A stretch of DNA of 45,808 nucleotides, from positions 1 to 45,808 of IMG/VR virus record IMGVR_UViG_3300025818_004904. One strand, written 5' to 3'. The DNA is from a virus. Positions 14,511 through 24,941 of the stretch are shown here, piece after piece. Made by a program: the position numbers and the translations under genes. The stretch's first letter is position 1. Each line of letters starts with the position of its first letter. A model generated the notes under the pieces. The model was given only the letters and a program-made list of their open reading frames with translations. It was not told where the DNA came from and did no database searches.

Positions 14511-15078
14511 AAAGGGCTATACCTTTTTTGACGGTAATAAACAACTAAATGTAAATCTGATTGGAGTTCGCAGGGACAACCCAGGGACCAACGAGTTTGA
14601 TGATTTCTTTGTAATGATTTATAGGGACAAGCAACTAAAAGAAGTCTGTGAAGTTTTCCCAGTGACTACCGACCCAGGAGAATACTGGCTTGAAAACCCA
14701 ATGAACCCCAAGGGAACAGCAGTTCTAGTTCCAGGACAATACCGAGGAACCTGGCAACTAGGCAAGCACCAGAACAACTACGAAGCCCTTGTCCAGCGAA
14801 AAGAAGTCAAGGTTTGGCGGGACAACAATAAAGATAAAGTAATTGATTACAAGAGTTTCCACACAATCAGCGAAGGCCACTTCGGCATCAATATCCATCG
14901 CAGCAATCCCTACGACAAGTCCTACCTCGTCAATAAGTGGAGTGCTGGTTGTCAGGTGTTCCAGTCCGTTGATGACTTTGATGAGTTTATGAAAATCTGT
15001 AAGAAGTCAGCCAATCTCTACGGCAACTCTTTTACTTACACTTTATTAACGGAACAAGAAATTAGGAAACACCTTTAG
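14503..15078 (+). CDS. L,D-transpeptidase-like peptidoglycan protein
   Basis: The signature GHFGINIHRS (His132) followed by WSAGCQVF (Cys150) is the His...Ser-x-Gly-Cys pattern of YkuD-like active sites. Upstream TTDPGEYWLENP and VLVPGQYRGTWQLGKH match a common phage and bacterial family with this fold. It likely acts on cell-wall peptides during lysis or infection. I start at ATG 14503, where the conserved family begins (GYTFFDGN, IGVRRDNPG). An in-frame ATG at 14380 would add 41 residues that look like a signal peptide (ILKLIMNLLASSIAQA) but would overlap the previous gene by 131 bases. Confidence 0.82.
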   Translation: MNKKGYTFFDGNKQLNVNLIGVRRDNPGTNEFDDFFVMIYRDKQLKEVCEVFPVTTDPGEYWLENPMNPKGTAVLVPGQYRGTWQLGKHQNNYEALVQRKEVKVWRDNNKDKVIDYKSFHTISEGHFGINIHRSNPYDKSYLVNKWSAGCQVFQSVDDFDEFMKICKKSANLYGNSFTYTLLTEQEIRKHL

Positions 15079-15082
15079 AACT

Positions 15083-15100
15083 GACTATTTATAGTTAGTC
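15083..15100 (+). promoter_or_regulatory. Candidate ACTATTTATA element inside small palindrome
   Basis: ACTATTTATA at 15084-15093 is flanked by GACTA (15083-15087) and TAGTC (15096-15100). It lies about 25-40 bp before ATG 15125. One of six related elements. Confidence 0.4.
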
Positions 15101-15124
15101 TTATTTTAATAAGGAGAAAAAACA

Positions 15125-15427
15125 ATGTCCCAATATAAGATTTCCAAAGCAAGGTTGAAAGAAATTATCAAAGAAGAATATGAAGCTGCTATGACTCGTG
15201 TTGAGGAAGCAGAAAAGCCAGACTTTCTTGACCTAGACAAAGACGGCGATAAAGAAGAGCCAATGTCCAAGGCTGCCGACGAAAAGGAAGAAAAGGAAGG
15301 CGACAAAGAAGAAAAGGACTTGAGCAAAGTACCACCACAACTTCGCAAAAGCATGGAAAAGAAGATGAAGAAAGAATCCCTTGACTCAATCCGTGCTCTT
15401 ATTCAGCAAGAACTTAAGAACCTATAA
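15125..15427 (+). CDS. Small charged protein with N-terminal leader motif, 100 aa
   Basis: The N-terminus ISKARLKEIIKEEYEAAM is a short amphipathic helix like those on several other proteins here. The middle is a highly charged Lys/Asp/Glu low-complexity stretch and the C-terminus is a second helix (LDSIRALIQQELKNL). AAGGAGAAAA precedes the ATG. Such leader-plus-linker proteins are common near capsid genes of large myoviruses, so it may be packaged. Overlaps the next start by one base (TAATG). Confidence 0.75.
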   Translation: MSQYKISKARLKEIIKEEYEAAMTRVEEAEKPDFLDLDKDGDKEEPMSKAADEKEEKEGDKEEKDLSKVPPQLRKSMEKKMKKESLDSIRALIQQELKNL

Positions 15428-16688
15428 TGAACTTAAAACCTCATCAAGTTGATTTAATAATCACTAATGGACCAGTACGTGACGAGTTTGCTCACAAGGT
15501 CAAGGAACTGGATCGTCGGTTGAAGATGAACGGGATGGACTACAAGCAGTGGGACACCCTTACAGACCATCAACACGAGATCTTTACAGATAATCTGTTC
15601 CTTGATGGCGAGTGTGCTGCTAGCCCAGAGAACTATGTTCGAGGGGCAGTTGATTCCTGCTGGTGCCCAGATGTAGTGGAAGACCTACACCACCACTCCC
15701 CAGTCTTGATGAGGGAAATAGAAAAACAACAGGAGATGGCTCCTGATATGACCGTGAAGATTAGCGAAAGCTTAGGCTTCTTAAATGAGTTTATCGACAG
15801 GCAAGTAGATCTAATTCAAGAAGCCTCCCAAGCGGTGCAGCAATATGAGCAAAAGGTTTTGGATAGCCTAGCAGAAACAGGTATTCAGGGCGTAATGATC
15901 GACGCTGACGCTGATTCAAATGGACCCGACGGCCAGTTCGTGATTAATGGTGAGCCATATTGGTTAGAAGTAAAACTAAACACCAGAGCACAAATGGGCG
16001 ATGGTGCTATAAAGTATTATCCTGCTCGACCAGAAGGTCAGCGTTTCTACTTGTCTAGGCCTGAAAAGTTTGATGTTCAGGGCTGGGAGGTTGCAAAGGC
16101 TGCCCTAGAGGAGAAAGAAGAAGATATCCTCAATTGGGTAACCGCCCTTATTGACCCTGCTCGACCAGCAAGCTCTAAATGGGTTGACGATCCCAACAAG
16201 ACCGCACTAGGCTTCCAGACTACTTCCAGAAAATATGAAGCAGCTAAAGAGGCTGGTCTTTTAAACAAAGCCAGTGCAGGTTTTGGAAAGCTTCCAGCAA
16301 TCAAGGCTCCTCCTACTTTTATTAATAATATGTACGGAGCAAAGGACATTTACTATATTCAGATTGGCGGCAAGGGTCTGTATTATATGGCTAAAAACCC
16401 AGCTAATCTACCAGTTCCTCAGTTCGACGGCGAAATTAATGTTGAAATGCGTCCCCGAGCTAGCGGGAAACCAAAAACAAAAGACGCTCAAGGTAAAACA
16501 ATTTATAAATATGTGCCATCTGCTGTAGAGGGTGATGAAGACGTCCTATATCAGGGCGGAACCTATTCAGTTGTTGCACGATTTATGTCTAAAGATATTG
16601 CTCCAAGTCCATATACCCTTGACGACCCAGCAAGTATTGAGAAAATGCTAGCAGCAATGAATGCTGCACCCGAAGAAAGCGAGGAAAC

Positions 16689-16692
<4 letters not shown>
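15427..16692 (+). CDS. Putative PD-(D/E)xK nuclease paired with methyltransferase
   Basis: I do not recognise the 421-aa family as a whole, but residues 167-183 read PDG, 12 residues, then EVK, a PD-(D/E)xK site with Asp168, Glu181 and Lys183. The C-terminal half (FINNMYGAKDIYYIQIGG and a later VARFMSKD) may be the DNA-recognition part. The stop overlaps the start of a Dam-type methyltransferase by four bases, the classic arrangement of coupled restriction and modification genes. A type II-like restriction enzyme is the simplest reading. A packaging or recombination nuclease is possible because neighbours look virion-related. Confidence 0.72.
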
Positions 16693-19065
<2,373 letters not shown>

Positions 19066-19110
19066 ATTTGCAAGTCTAGCGACTAAATAGAATAGCCGGT
19101 TACATCTCAA

Positions 19111-19145
19111 AAAGACCAGAGTATTTAATGCCTGGTCTTTTTTTT
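19111..19145 (+). terminator. Rho-independent terminator after groEL
   Basis: AAAGACCAG at 19111-19119 pairs perfectly with CTGGTCTTT at 19132-19140, followed by an uninterrupted T run to 19145. It closes the 12.6-19.1 kb transcription unit. Confidence 0.93.
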
Positions 19146-19161
19146 ATCTGGGGGCTTTCTA

Positions 19162-19620
19162 ATGAATGATGAAACATTAAAATTAGTTTTGCAAAAAATT
19201 GAAATACTAGAAAACCGAATCTGTAGTGCTAAGTCTCTTAACGGAGGTTTTGATAAACTAGCAAACGATGTAGAACACATCAAAGAAAGCCAAGCAGATA
19301 TTCTTGACGGTATTCGTGGAGTAAAACAAAACCTTTATGAGCCAGATTCAGGCTTGTTTAGTCGTGTAAAAGATCTGGAAGTAGAATCTACTCGTCGTCA
19401 AGAGTTCATCAACGAAGTGAAGCCAATCATTACCCAGCACCAAGAAGTTGTCTTGTGGAAGAAACAAGCAGAGAAAGAAGTAGATGAAGTAGAAGAACTA
19501 CGACACGAAATATCCAAACTTCAGGACTGGAAAGCAGGGATGCAAAAGGTCATCTGGCTAATCGCTACTGCTGCTGGTGGTATGTGGGTCAAACACTTTA
19601 TGGACTTGATGATGAAATGA
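19162..19620 (+). CDS. Coiled-coil protein with C-terminal membrane segment, 152 aa
   Basis: Heptad-like helices fill residues 1-125 and a single hydrophobic segment (VIWLIATAAGGMWV) lies near the C-terminus. This resembles XhlA-type phage membrane proteins involved in lysis, but identity is too uncertain to name. GGGGG lies upstream of the ATG. It heads a group of four small membrane genes, a possible lysis cassette. Confidence 0.7.
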   Translation: MNDETLKLVLQKIEILENRICSAKSLNGGFDKLANDVEHIKESQADILDGIRGVKQNLYEPDSGLFSRVKDLEVESTRRQEFINEVKPIITQHQEVVLWKKQAEKEVDEVEELRHEISKLQDWKAGMQKVIWLIATAAGGMWVKHFMDLMMK

Positions 19621-19751
19621 TTATTCTAAGCATTATATCAGTTGCTTCTTTGTCTTCTGCTTTATACTACCGATATTTGTGGAAAGCCGAAAAGATACAA
19701 AAAGAAAACATGGCTAAAAACTTAAAAGCAATGGAGTGGTGGGGAGAATGA
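19617..19751 (+). CDS. Small membrane protein, 44 aa
   Basis: Residues 1-17 (MIILSIISVASLSSALY) form one membrane segment, followed by a short charged tail. Start and stop overlap the neighbours by four bases each (ATGA), which supports translation. Could be a holin-like or accessory membrane protein. Confidence 0.58.
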   Translation: MIILSIISVASLSSALYYRYLWKAEKIQKENMAKNLKAMEWWGE

Positions 19752-20107
19752 AGAACTGGAAACCAATCTTTATAGAGAACAGCAAAATACCTGTATGGTT
19801 ATCTTACTTGGCTCCGATTAACATCGGTGCGATCACTCTATTCTTTCTCGTCTTCAGTCGTGGAGAAATCAGCGAAGAAACAAAACGACACGAAACGATA
19901 CACTTCCAGCAGATGCTTGAGACTTTTTTAATCGGCTTCATTATCCTTTATTACTGGGACTATTTGAAGGGATACATAAAATATAAGAATGGAAGAGTTG
20001 CCTACTTTAGCATCCGAGCAGAACAGGAAGCTTATCACAAGGCATCACTACCTTTTTATTTAGAAGAGCGAAAGAGGTGGCGATGGATTTGGGATTATAA
20101 AGTCTAA
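19748..20107 (+). CDS. Membrane HExxH protein, putative metallopeptidase
   Basis: Two hydrophobic segments (about 20-37 and 60-72) flank HETIH at 48-52, a zinc-binding HExxH site. A glutamate in AEQEAY (Glu92) is a plausible third ligand. Phages often carry small HExxH proteins of this layout next to lysis genes; substrate unknown. ATG 19748 overlaps the upstream stop (ATGA); GTG 19736 is an alternative. Confidence 0.68.
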   Translation: MKNWKPIFIENSKIPVWLSYLAPINIGAITLFFLVFSRGEISEETKRHETIHFQQMLETFLIGFIILYYWDYLKGYIKYKNGRVAYFSIRAEQEAYHKASLPFYLEERKRWRWIWDYKV

Positions 20108-20193
20108 TGATATATGATGACTCAGCCATAGGCTTAATGGCTTTTGCTTTCATATCCCTTGCGATAAGTATTTCTATGTTTTTCGACAGATAA
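20107..20193 (+). CDS. Single-membrane-segment peptide, 28 aa
   Basis: Hydrophobic throughout (GLMAFAFISLAISISMFF) after a short acidic start. It overlaps the previous stop by one base and ends just before the promoter at 20197. Too short to be certain. Confidence 0.42.
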   Translation: MIYDDSAIGLMAFAFISLAISISMFFDR

Positions 20194-20196
20194 AAC

Positions 20197-20224
20197 TTGA
20201 CTCCCATAAGTCTTATGATAATAT
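20197..20224 (+). promoter_or_regulatory. Sigma-70-type promoter, conserved cassette 5
   Basis: TTGACT at 20197-20202, a 16-bp spacer and TAATAT at 20219-20224, then ATGTAGGGAGAAGAG before ATG 20246. Confidence 0.84.
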
Positions 20225-20245
20225 AACAATGTAGGGAGAAGAGAT

Positions 20246-20884
20246 ATGAGCTACTGGCATCAAATGTATCCTAAGAAAAGAGCTTCTGAGCGAGTGGAAG
20301 TTCCTAATGGCGAGGCTCGCTTTGAAGCACTCCTCGCCAAAGAACTCAGCGTACATGACCGCAAGTTCGCCACATCCCTGAGCGAGCAACTTAAGGACCA
20401 AGGCAAACTCTCTCCCAAGCAGGTTGAGTGCCTTGATCGTATGGAAGAGCGATACTCAGAAGAGGCTATGATCGCTCGCAAGAACTGGGAAGCGACCTAC
20501 AAAGCAGAGCACCGCCAGACAGCGATTATCTGTGCGAACTACTACGTCACGACCAGTTACTTCCGTGACCTCGCAGTCAAGATTGCGACCGACGAAGATT
20601 TCGTCCCCACCCAGCGGCAGTTCAATGCCCTCACCCAAAACAAGTATGCGAAGAAGGCTATCAAGGCTGCGACCGAGCCGCCTGCCTTTCCTATCGGCAC
20701 CCTCGCCAAGGTTCGAGCCAACTACAACTTGGTCAATGACCGCTCTCTCCACAACCAGATTGGACTAGTGGTGGCTAACCACGCTAAAGGGCTCTATGCT
20801 TCCTCAACTATCCTTGTAAATGGGAAGCAACACAAACTACAAGACCGCTGCCTCAAGTCCGCTGCGGGCAAGAAAAAGAAATAA
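20246..20884 (+). CDS. Protein with C-terminal GDLV-like domain, 212 aa
   Basis: Residues 1-145 are helical and highly charged with no recognised motif. The last 65 residues, beginning PAFPIGTLAKVRANYN and continuing NQIGLVVANHAKG, look like one GDLV-family domain fused to the helical part. This links the small proteins to a larger architecture. First gene after promoter 20197, with AGGGAGAAGAG as ribosome-binding site, so probably early. Confidence 0.78.
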   Translation: MSYWHQMYPKKRASERVEVPNGEARFEALLAKELSVHDRKFATSLSEQLKDQGKLSPKQVECLDRMEERYSEEAMIARKNWEATYKAEHRQTAIICANYYVTTSYFRDLAVKIATDEDFVPTQRQFNALTQNKYAKKAIKAATEPPAFPIGTLAKVRANYNLVNDRSLHNQIGLVVANHAKGLYASSTILVNGKQHKLQDRCLKSAAGKKKK

Positions 20885-20908
20885 CTTAAGTAACAATACA
20901 ACCTATTG

Positions 20909-20914
20909 TATAAT
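20909..20914 (+). promoter_or_regulatory. Probable -10 box
   Basis: Consensus TATAAT at 20909-20914, about 22 bp before ATG 20936. The -35 region (TTAAGT at 20886) is weak. Confidence 0.5.
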
Positions 20915-20935
20915 CCTATAAAGGAGGACTCGTAT

Positions 20936-21361
20936 ATGCGAGCAACAATTAGTTTCGATATCGAACTCGACAAAGTAGAAGAGACAATGAGTGCCCTGGT
21001 AAGTCAGCAGTCATCTGCCTTGCGAGTAGCAGCAAACATCTTGGACAATGCGGGAAGCGCAACCCTGCTAGAGGAAGTGACTGAAGCGATTGACCTGCTC
21101 CAGGAAGCAACTTCACAACTCCAGCAGTATCAGCAGATGCTGACCTCTTTTGAGAAGGCAAAGTTTGAGACTATGCTTCCGCAACAGGCTCCTGCATCAA
21201 CCCCAGTTCAAACACAGGCTGTTACTGAGGCAGCAAAAAACATTGAAGGACTCCAGGAGACCCTAAAGGCAATGAGTGATTTTGGTTCTTTTGTGGATAG
21301 GATCAATAACCAAGCACAAGAAGAGGAAGAGGCCGATGGACTACAAACCCAAGAAGGGTGA
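20936..21361 (+). CDS. Helical acidic protein, 141 aa
   Basis: After a beta-like start (RATISFDIELDKVEET) the protein is helical with Gln/Leu repeats, suggesting coiled coil, and ends in a Glu run. ATG 20936 follows AAGGAGGAC. Overlaps the next gene by 26 bases. Not recognised. Confidence 0.72.
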   Translation: MRATISFDIELDKVEETMSALVSQQSSALRVAANILDNAGSATLLEEVTEAIDLLQEATSQLQQYQQMLTSFEKAKFETMLPQQAPASTPVQTQAVTEAAKNIEGLQETLKAMSDFGSFVDRINNQAQEEEEADGLQTQEG

Positions 21362-21596
21362 TTTAGTATATCTTCCCTCGAATATTATGATTATCGGGGA
21401 AGGACTTGCTCAGAATACCAGCGTACCCGATCGATGGCTGAACCTGATTGAGCCAGTCATGGCTGTGGTAGTTGAGCCAAATTATAATAACGAAAGCATA
21501 TATCATAAGATTCACCTTAAGGGTGATAACTGGCTTGTCAGAACTATAGACACATTGGAGGTTATTACAAGTGATAAGCGTAACAGAAGTATTTGA
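21336..21596 (+). CDS. GDLV-family small protein, 86 aa
   Basis: MDYKPKKGDLVYLPSNIMII at the start, MAVVVEPNYNN in the middle and TLEVITSDKRN near the end give the full family pattern. GAGGAAGAGG lies just before the ATG. GGAGGTTATTACAAGTG near its end supplies the next ribosome-binding site, as in the main arrays. It lies outside both arrays. Confidence 0.78.
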   Translation: MDYKPKKGDLVYLPSNIMIIGEGLAQNTSVPDRWLNLIEPVMAVVVEPNYNNESIYHKIHLKGDNWLVRTIDTLEVITSDKRNRSI

Positions 21597-21870
21597 AGAA
21601 GTTGTAAAGACTACATCCGAGAACTCCTCAGGCAATCCTCAGGTTCGCACCAAGAAAAAGTTCTCTACAAGAGAGATCTTGATTAACGAAGATTATATTG
21701 TAAGGATTATTCCGCATGAATACACCTCTTCAGTTGAGAATGAGATGCTTGTGGAGGCAGGACTTGAACGAAAGCACTTTTCCAGGATTATTATGGACGG
21801 GAAAAACTTCATAAACTCGGAGATCGTAATCCTCTCATCCCTGTATAATATCGAGAAAGCCTTAAAGTAA
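21571..21870 (+). CDS. Hypothetical protein, 99 aa, GTG start
   Basis: Starts MISVTEVFEEVVKTTSEN. The later INEDYIVRIIPHEY and EIVILSSLYNIEKA vaguely recall the GDLV layout, but the match is weak. GGAGG precedes the GTG at eight bases. Not recognised. Confidence 0.65.
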   Translation: MISVTEVFEEVVKTTSENSSGNPQVRTKKKFSTREILINEDYIVRIIPHEYTSSVENEMLVEAGLERKHFSRIIMDGKNFINSEIVILSSLYNIEKALK

Positions 21871-21873
21871 TCA

Positions 21874-22755
21874 ATGAGCAACCACACTTGGTATGACCTA
21901 GCAGATCATTTCTGTGCTAGGGAAAAGTCCCTCATGGACGGAGGAGACAACCAGTATTTCGAGCGGCTTGCTGCTCGACGTTACAACTACGCTCTGAAGA
22001 GTAATCCAGGTGCTGTGCGTTTAGTTTTCTTACGCTCCGCAGCGGAGAGCCCAACGAACAAGACTTTGTTGCGTAATGGGCGTTTCATCTGGTGCAAGAA
22101 CTTACGCTTTGAGGGAGTGACTGAAAACAATCTAAGGAAGCTTTCCTTCACGATCGGCAAAGGGCAGAAAAGATTTACAGTTACCGAGCAAGATGTCTTG
22201 GTTATTCCTGGTAACATTTATATTAACAACAACTCTTTTTTCCGCAAATATGAGAAAGTATTTTCATCGTTCTCCTCAGTGTTTGCCTGTCGGGAATGTC
22301 TTAAGATAATGAAAAGAAGTGATGGATATGATTGGAATTCTCTAGATGAATTTGCAGAATATGTCAGAAGCTATGCCCCGTTTCGACCTGGGACATTGGT
22401 TTCCCCTCGTATGGGCTTCTTTGTTCCCAGGATTAGCAAGCTGCAAGATAAAGTAGCAGACCTATCAGCTAAGTTCTGCCAAGAAAAGTCAATCAACAAC
22501 AGGAAGCAAGAGCTAATCTCTTACCTTTCAGGAAGGGATTACATCACCACAGATCAAAACCTTCTGAAATTGTTCAACGACTTCAACGAGTGGTGCAAAG
22601 AGGAGCCCTCTGCTGCTCATCCTGTGGGCATTGTTCTTGGTCAAGCTCGTGATGTTTCACCACATTCAGGCAGGGAACTTTACCGAGTAAGCTTTGCGGA
22701 AACTATTTATGAAAAGGTACATCCGATACAAATGGAGGTTTTAAATGAAGTTTAG
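21874..22755 (+). CDS. Large protein with interrupted GDLV-like domain, 293 aa
   Basis: Residues 1-165 are unrecognised and contain CRECLK. The C-terminal part has FRPGTLVSPRMGFF, then about 75 residues with helices, then HPVGIVLGQARD, YRVSFAE and a terminal IQMEVLNEV. This reads as one GDLV-type barrel with a helical insertion. Its last codons (GAGGTTTTAAATGAAG) are almost the same DNA as the 3' ends of genes at 3891 and 6138 and supply the start of the next gene. Confidence 0.72.
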   Translation: MSNHTWYDLADHFCAREKSLMDGGDNQYFERLAARRYNYALKSNPGAVRLVFLRSAAESPTNKTLLRNGRFIWCKNLRFEGVTENNLRKLSFTIGKGQKRFTVTEQDVLVIPGNIYINNNSFFRKYEKVFSSFSSVFACRECLKIMKRSDGYDWNSLDEFAEYVRSYAPFRPGTLVSPRMGFFVPRISKLQDKVADLSAKFCQEKSINNRKQELISYLSGRDYITTDQNLLKLFNDFNEWCKEEPSAAHPVGIVLGQARDVSPHSGRELYRVSFAETIYEKVHPIQMEVLNEV

Positions 22756-23002
22756 ACTATACACAAAGTCTAATTGCCCTTACTGCCATGCAGCTATGCA
22801 GCTTTTGGCACAACACCAAAAAGAGTTCGAACTGTACGGACTAGATCAGCAGCCAGAACTGCTCAACGAAATCCAGAACACTTATAACTGGCGTACAGTT
22901 CCAGTGGTCGTAGAGATTACTGAAGGGCAAGAAAAGTTCATTGGGGGATTCACCGACCTCAAAGAATATCTAAGCAACGGTAAGCAACTACTAAAAGGAT
23001 AA
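22745..23002 (+). CDS. Glutaredoxin
   Basis: Thiol-disulfide oxidoreductase of 85 aa with CPYC at residues 11-14, the cis-Pro segment TVPVVV and a GGF(T)DL glutathione-binding region. Phages use glutaredoxins to reduce ribonucleotide reductase; none is visible here, so it may lie elsewhere. ATG overlaps the upstream gene by 11 bases. Confidence 0.92.
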   Translation: MKFRLYTKSNCPYCHAAMQLLAQHQKEFELYGLDQQPELLNEIQNTYNWRTVPVVVEITEGQEKFIGGFTDLKEYLSNGKQLLKG

Positions 23003-23009
23003 ATAATAT

Positions 23010-23612
23010 ATGATTTGGAAAACAGAAATCTCTCCTCTTCTAAAAGACTTTGAACTCATGCGACAGCCAGTCATCATTAGGGTGAATAAGTTTGATGAAG
23101 CGGCAGCTAAAGATTTTGCCAGCAGAATGGCTGCGGCTCATAGCACAGGGCAAAAAGTAATCCCTGTAATCATCGACTCATACGGCGGTCAGGTTTATTC
23201 CCTGATGTCTATGATCGCTCAGATCAGAGCTTCAGAACTTCCCGTTGCTACAATCGTAGAAGGTAAAGCAATGTCCTGCGGCGCTGTCCTGTTGTCCTTC
23301 GGCGAGCAGGGTATGCGATTTGCTGACCCCGATGCAACCATTATGATTCACGATGTGAGCAGTGGCGGACGTGGGAAGATCGAAGAGCTTAAAGCTGACG
23401 TAGCAGAAGCTGATCGTCTTGACGAGAAGATCTTTACAATGATGGCTCGCAACTGCGGAAAGAAAGACGATTACTTCAAGAAAAAGGTTTTTAATAAAAA
23501 GCACGCTGACTGGTTTATGGATGCAGCCGAGGCAAAACGCCACGGACTGGTAAATCAACTCAGGTTGCCACAGTTGAAGATTAAGGTAGATGTGGATATT
23601 GACTTCGAATGA
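23010..23612 (+). CDS. clpP: ClpP-like serine protease
   Basis: A 200-aa protein with the ClpP fold. The catalytic triad is visible: Ser89 in GKAMSCGAVLL, His114 in IMIHDVS and Asp167 in HADWFMDAAEA. GLVNQL ends the core. There is no Clp ATPase in the window, so it may pair with a host unfoldase or act alone. It sits between glutaredoxin and the transglycosylase, not next to portal or capsid genes, so a prohead-maturation role is not favoured but not excluded. It overlaps the next gene by four bases. Confidence 0.9.
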   Translation: MIWKTEISPLLKDFELMRQPVIIRVNKFDEAAAKDFASRMAAAHSTGQKVIPVIIDSYGGQVYSLMSMIAQIRASELPVATIVEGKAMSCGAVLLSFGEQGMRFADPDATIMIHDVSSGGRGKIEELKADVAEADRLDEKIFTMMARNCGKKDDYFKKKVFNKKHADWFMDAAEAKRHGLVNQLRLPQLKIKVDVDIDFE

Positions 23613-24112
23613 TCGAATTTGTAAGCATAGTCCTGACGCTTATGTCGTCAGGTTATTCCATGCCGATCCACTTTGACAATGAGCAAAGAGAAATCGGGCA
23701 AGGAATAATAAAAGAGGCGCATAAACTAGGGGAAGACCCCTACACGCTCATGGCTATTGCTTGGCAAGAAACTAGAATCAAACGAGGTAGAACTTCACAC
23801 ACTGGCGACGTAGGAATATTCCAGATCAACTGGAGTTTCTGGGGAAAGCGAATCTGGAAGTATAAATCTTATCAGCAGTTTGTAGAAGACATGGATAACA
23901 TTGAGCATGGTACTTTAGCAGCCGTTATGGTTTTGCGAGAGATGCGACTCTACAAGACTTGTATAGGAATCAATCTGTATGCTTGCTACAACGGCGGACC
24001 AGCGTGGATGAAGTCTAAGAACATAGACAAGATTGCAACGTATGCTCGCAGAGTTCATGCTAAACGGCAACAATATATAAGAAAACACAAAAGCTGGGCA
24101 AAACCAAAATGA
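23609..24112 (+). CDS. Lytic transglycosylase (SLT-type)
   Basis: Cleaves peptidoglycan glycan strands. Residues 1-18 are a signal-peptide-like hydrophobic segment. The catalytic Glu54 lies in AIAWQETR, followed by GDVGIFQIN (about 66-74) and YACYNGG, the three goose-lysozyme/SLT motifs. At 167 aa it is a single-domain enzyme. The possible export signal suggests use in lysis; a virion role is an alternative. Confidence 0.9.
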   Translation: MIEFVSIVLTLMSSGYSMPIHFDNEQREIGQGIIKEAHKLGEDPYTLMAIAWQETRIKRGRTSHTGDVGIFQINWSFWGKRIWKYKSYQQFVEDMDNIEHGTLAAVMVLREMRLYKTCIGINLYACYNGGPAWMKSKNIDKIATYARRVHAKRQQYIRKHKSWAKPK

Positions 24113-24444
24113 CTAAAAAAGAACAATACGCAATGAGGCTCGACAACCTAATGAACGGAATAAAGATAGTAGGGGAGAACCTTGACTTCTTGTGCAGTCT
24201 GATTGAGTATCCATCAGAAGAATATCAGATCCCTGATGCTGTTGAATATAGTCACGCCGTTGTTGCTTTGATGAATCAGCTAACTTATATGACCTGCGAA
24301 ATAGATATCGATAACTTGACGGAAGACGGTGATTACGTTATACTAAAAAAGAAGCAAGTAGAGGTTTTATCAACTCTGTCTGACGACTCAGAAGAAGCAC
24401 TGGAGATGTTGAGAGAATGTGGAATTTCGATAGCAAAAAACTAA
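24109..24444 (+). CDS. Hypothetical protein, 111 aa
   Basis: Acidic helical protein with DGDYVILKKKQVEVLSTL in its second half, faintly similar to the C-terminal EVLS end of GDLV proteins. Overlaps both neighbours (ATGA at the start, 28 bases at the end). Not recognised. Confidence 0.68.
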   Translation: MTKKEQYAMRLDNLMNGIKIVGENLDFLCSLIEYPSEEYQIPDAVEYSHAVVALMNQLTYMTCEIDIDNLTEDGDYVILKKKQVEVLSTLSDDSEEALEMLRECGISIAKN

Positions 24445-24617
24445 AGTATCTAGCGTTTTATTATTTCTGGCTCTACTTCCTAGTCCTTTGCACAGCATTT
24501 GATTTTTATATGGGAACTGTTACTGGCTTTACGTTTGGATATATTGGAGCCTTTGCCTACATGTATCTCAGACTTCAGGAAGCAAAAGAACTTTTAAAAG
24601 GGGGCGAGGATGAGTAA
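24417..24617 (+). CDS. Small membrane protein, two segments, 66 aa
   Basis: Hydrophobic segments at about 10-30 and 34-52 (FYYFWLYFLVLCTAF and TGFTFGYIGAFAYMYL), then a charged tail. GAGAGA precedes the ATG. Not recognised. Confidence 0.65.
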   Translation: MWNFDSKKLKYLAFYYFWLYFLVLCTAFDFYMGTVTGFTFGYIGAFAYMYLRLQEAKELLKGGEDE

Positions 24618-24840
24618 TAAACTTATTAACGTATGGGACGTTGAGCACAACGAACTCGCAGAGACTTTGAGCTTTAAGGTAGTCTGCGACCAAGAGGTTG
24701 GCGACCTGCTTTTGGCGATTGCCTACAAAGATGAGATGACCAAGGAAGAGATGGCTCTTGAACTAGCAAACCTCCTAGAGCGCTCAATCCACTTGAACCT
24801 ACCCAGATCCCACCGATTTTGGAAGAAGAAAAAGAAATGA
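24610..24840 (+). CDS. Small hypothetical protein, 76 aa
   Basis: MSNKLINVWDVEHNELAET at the start and a C-terminal Lys run (WKKKKK). Charged and soluble. Overlaps neighbours by 4-8 bases. Not recognised. Confidence 0.65.
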   Translation: MSNKLINVWDVEHNELAETLSFKVVCDQEVGDLLLAIAYKDEMTKEEMALELANLLERSIHLNLPRSHRFWKKKKK

Positions 24841-24941
24841 TTGATAAGGGTATCCAAGTCGCTATCAATACTGTAGTAGGCGTATCGCTCCTAGCGGTTA
24901 TTGGCCTCTTTATGTTGTCGGACAGGGTGATGAACAGGTGA
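24837..24941 (+). CDS. Single-membrane-segment protein, 34 aa
   Basis: Hydrophobic centre (TVVGVSLLAVIGLFML) between charged ends. Four-base overlaps with both neighbours (ATGA, GTGA) support it as a real coupled gene. Confidence 0.52.
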   Translation: MIDKGIQVAINTVVGVSLLAVIGLFMLSDRVMNR

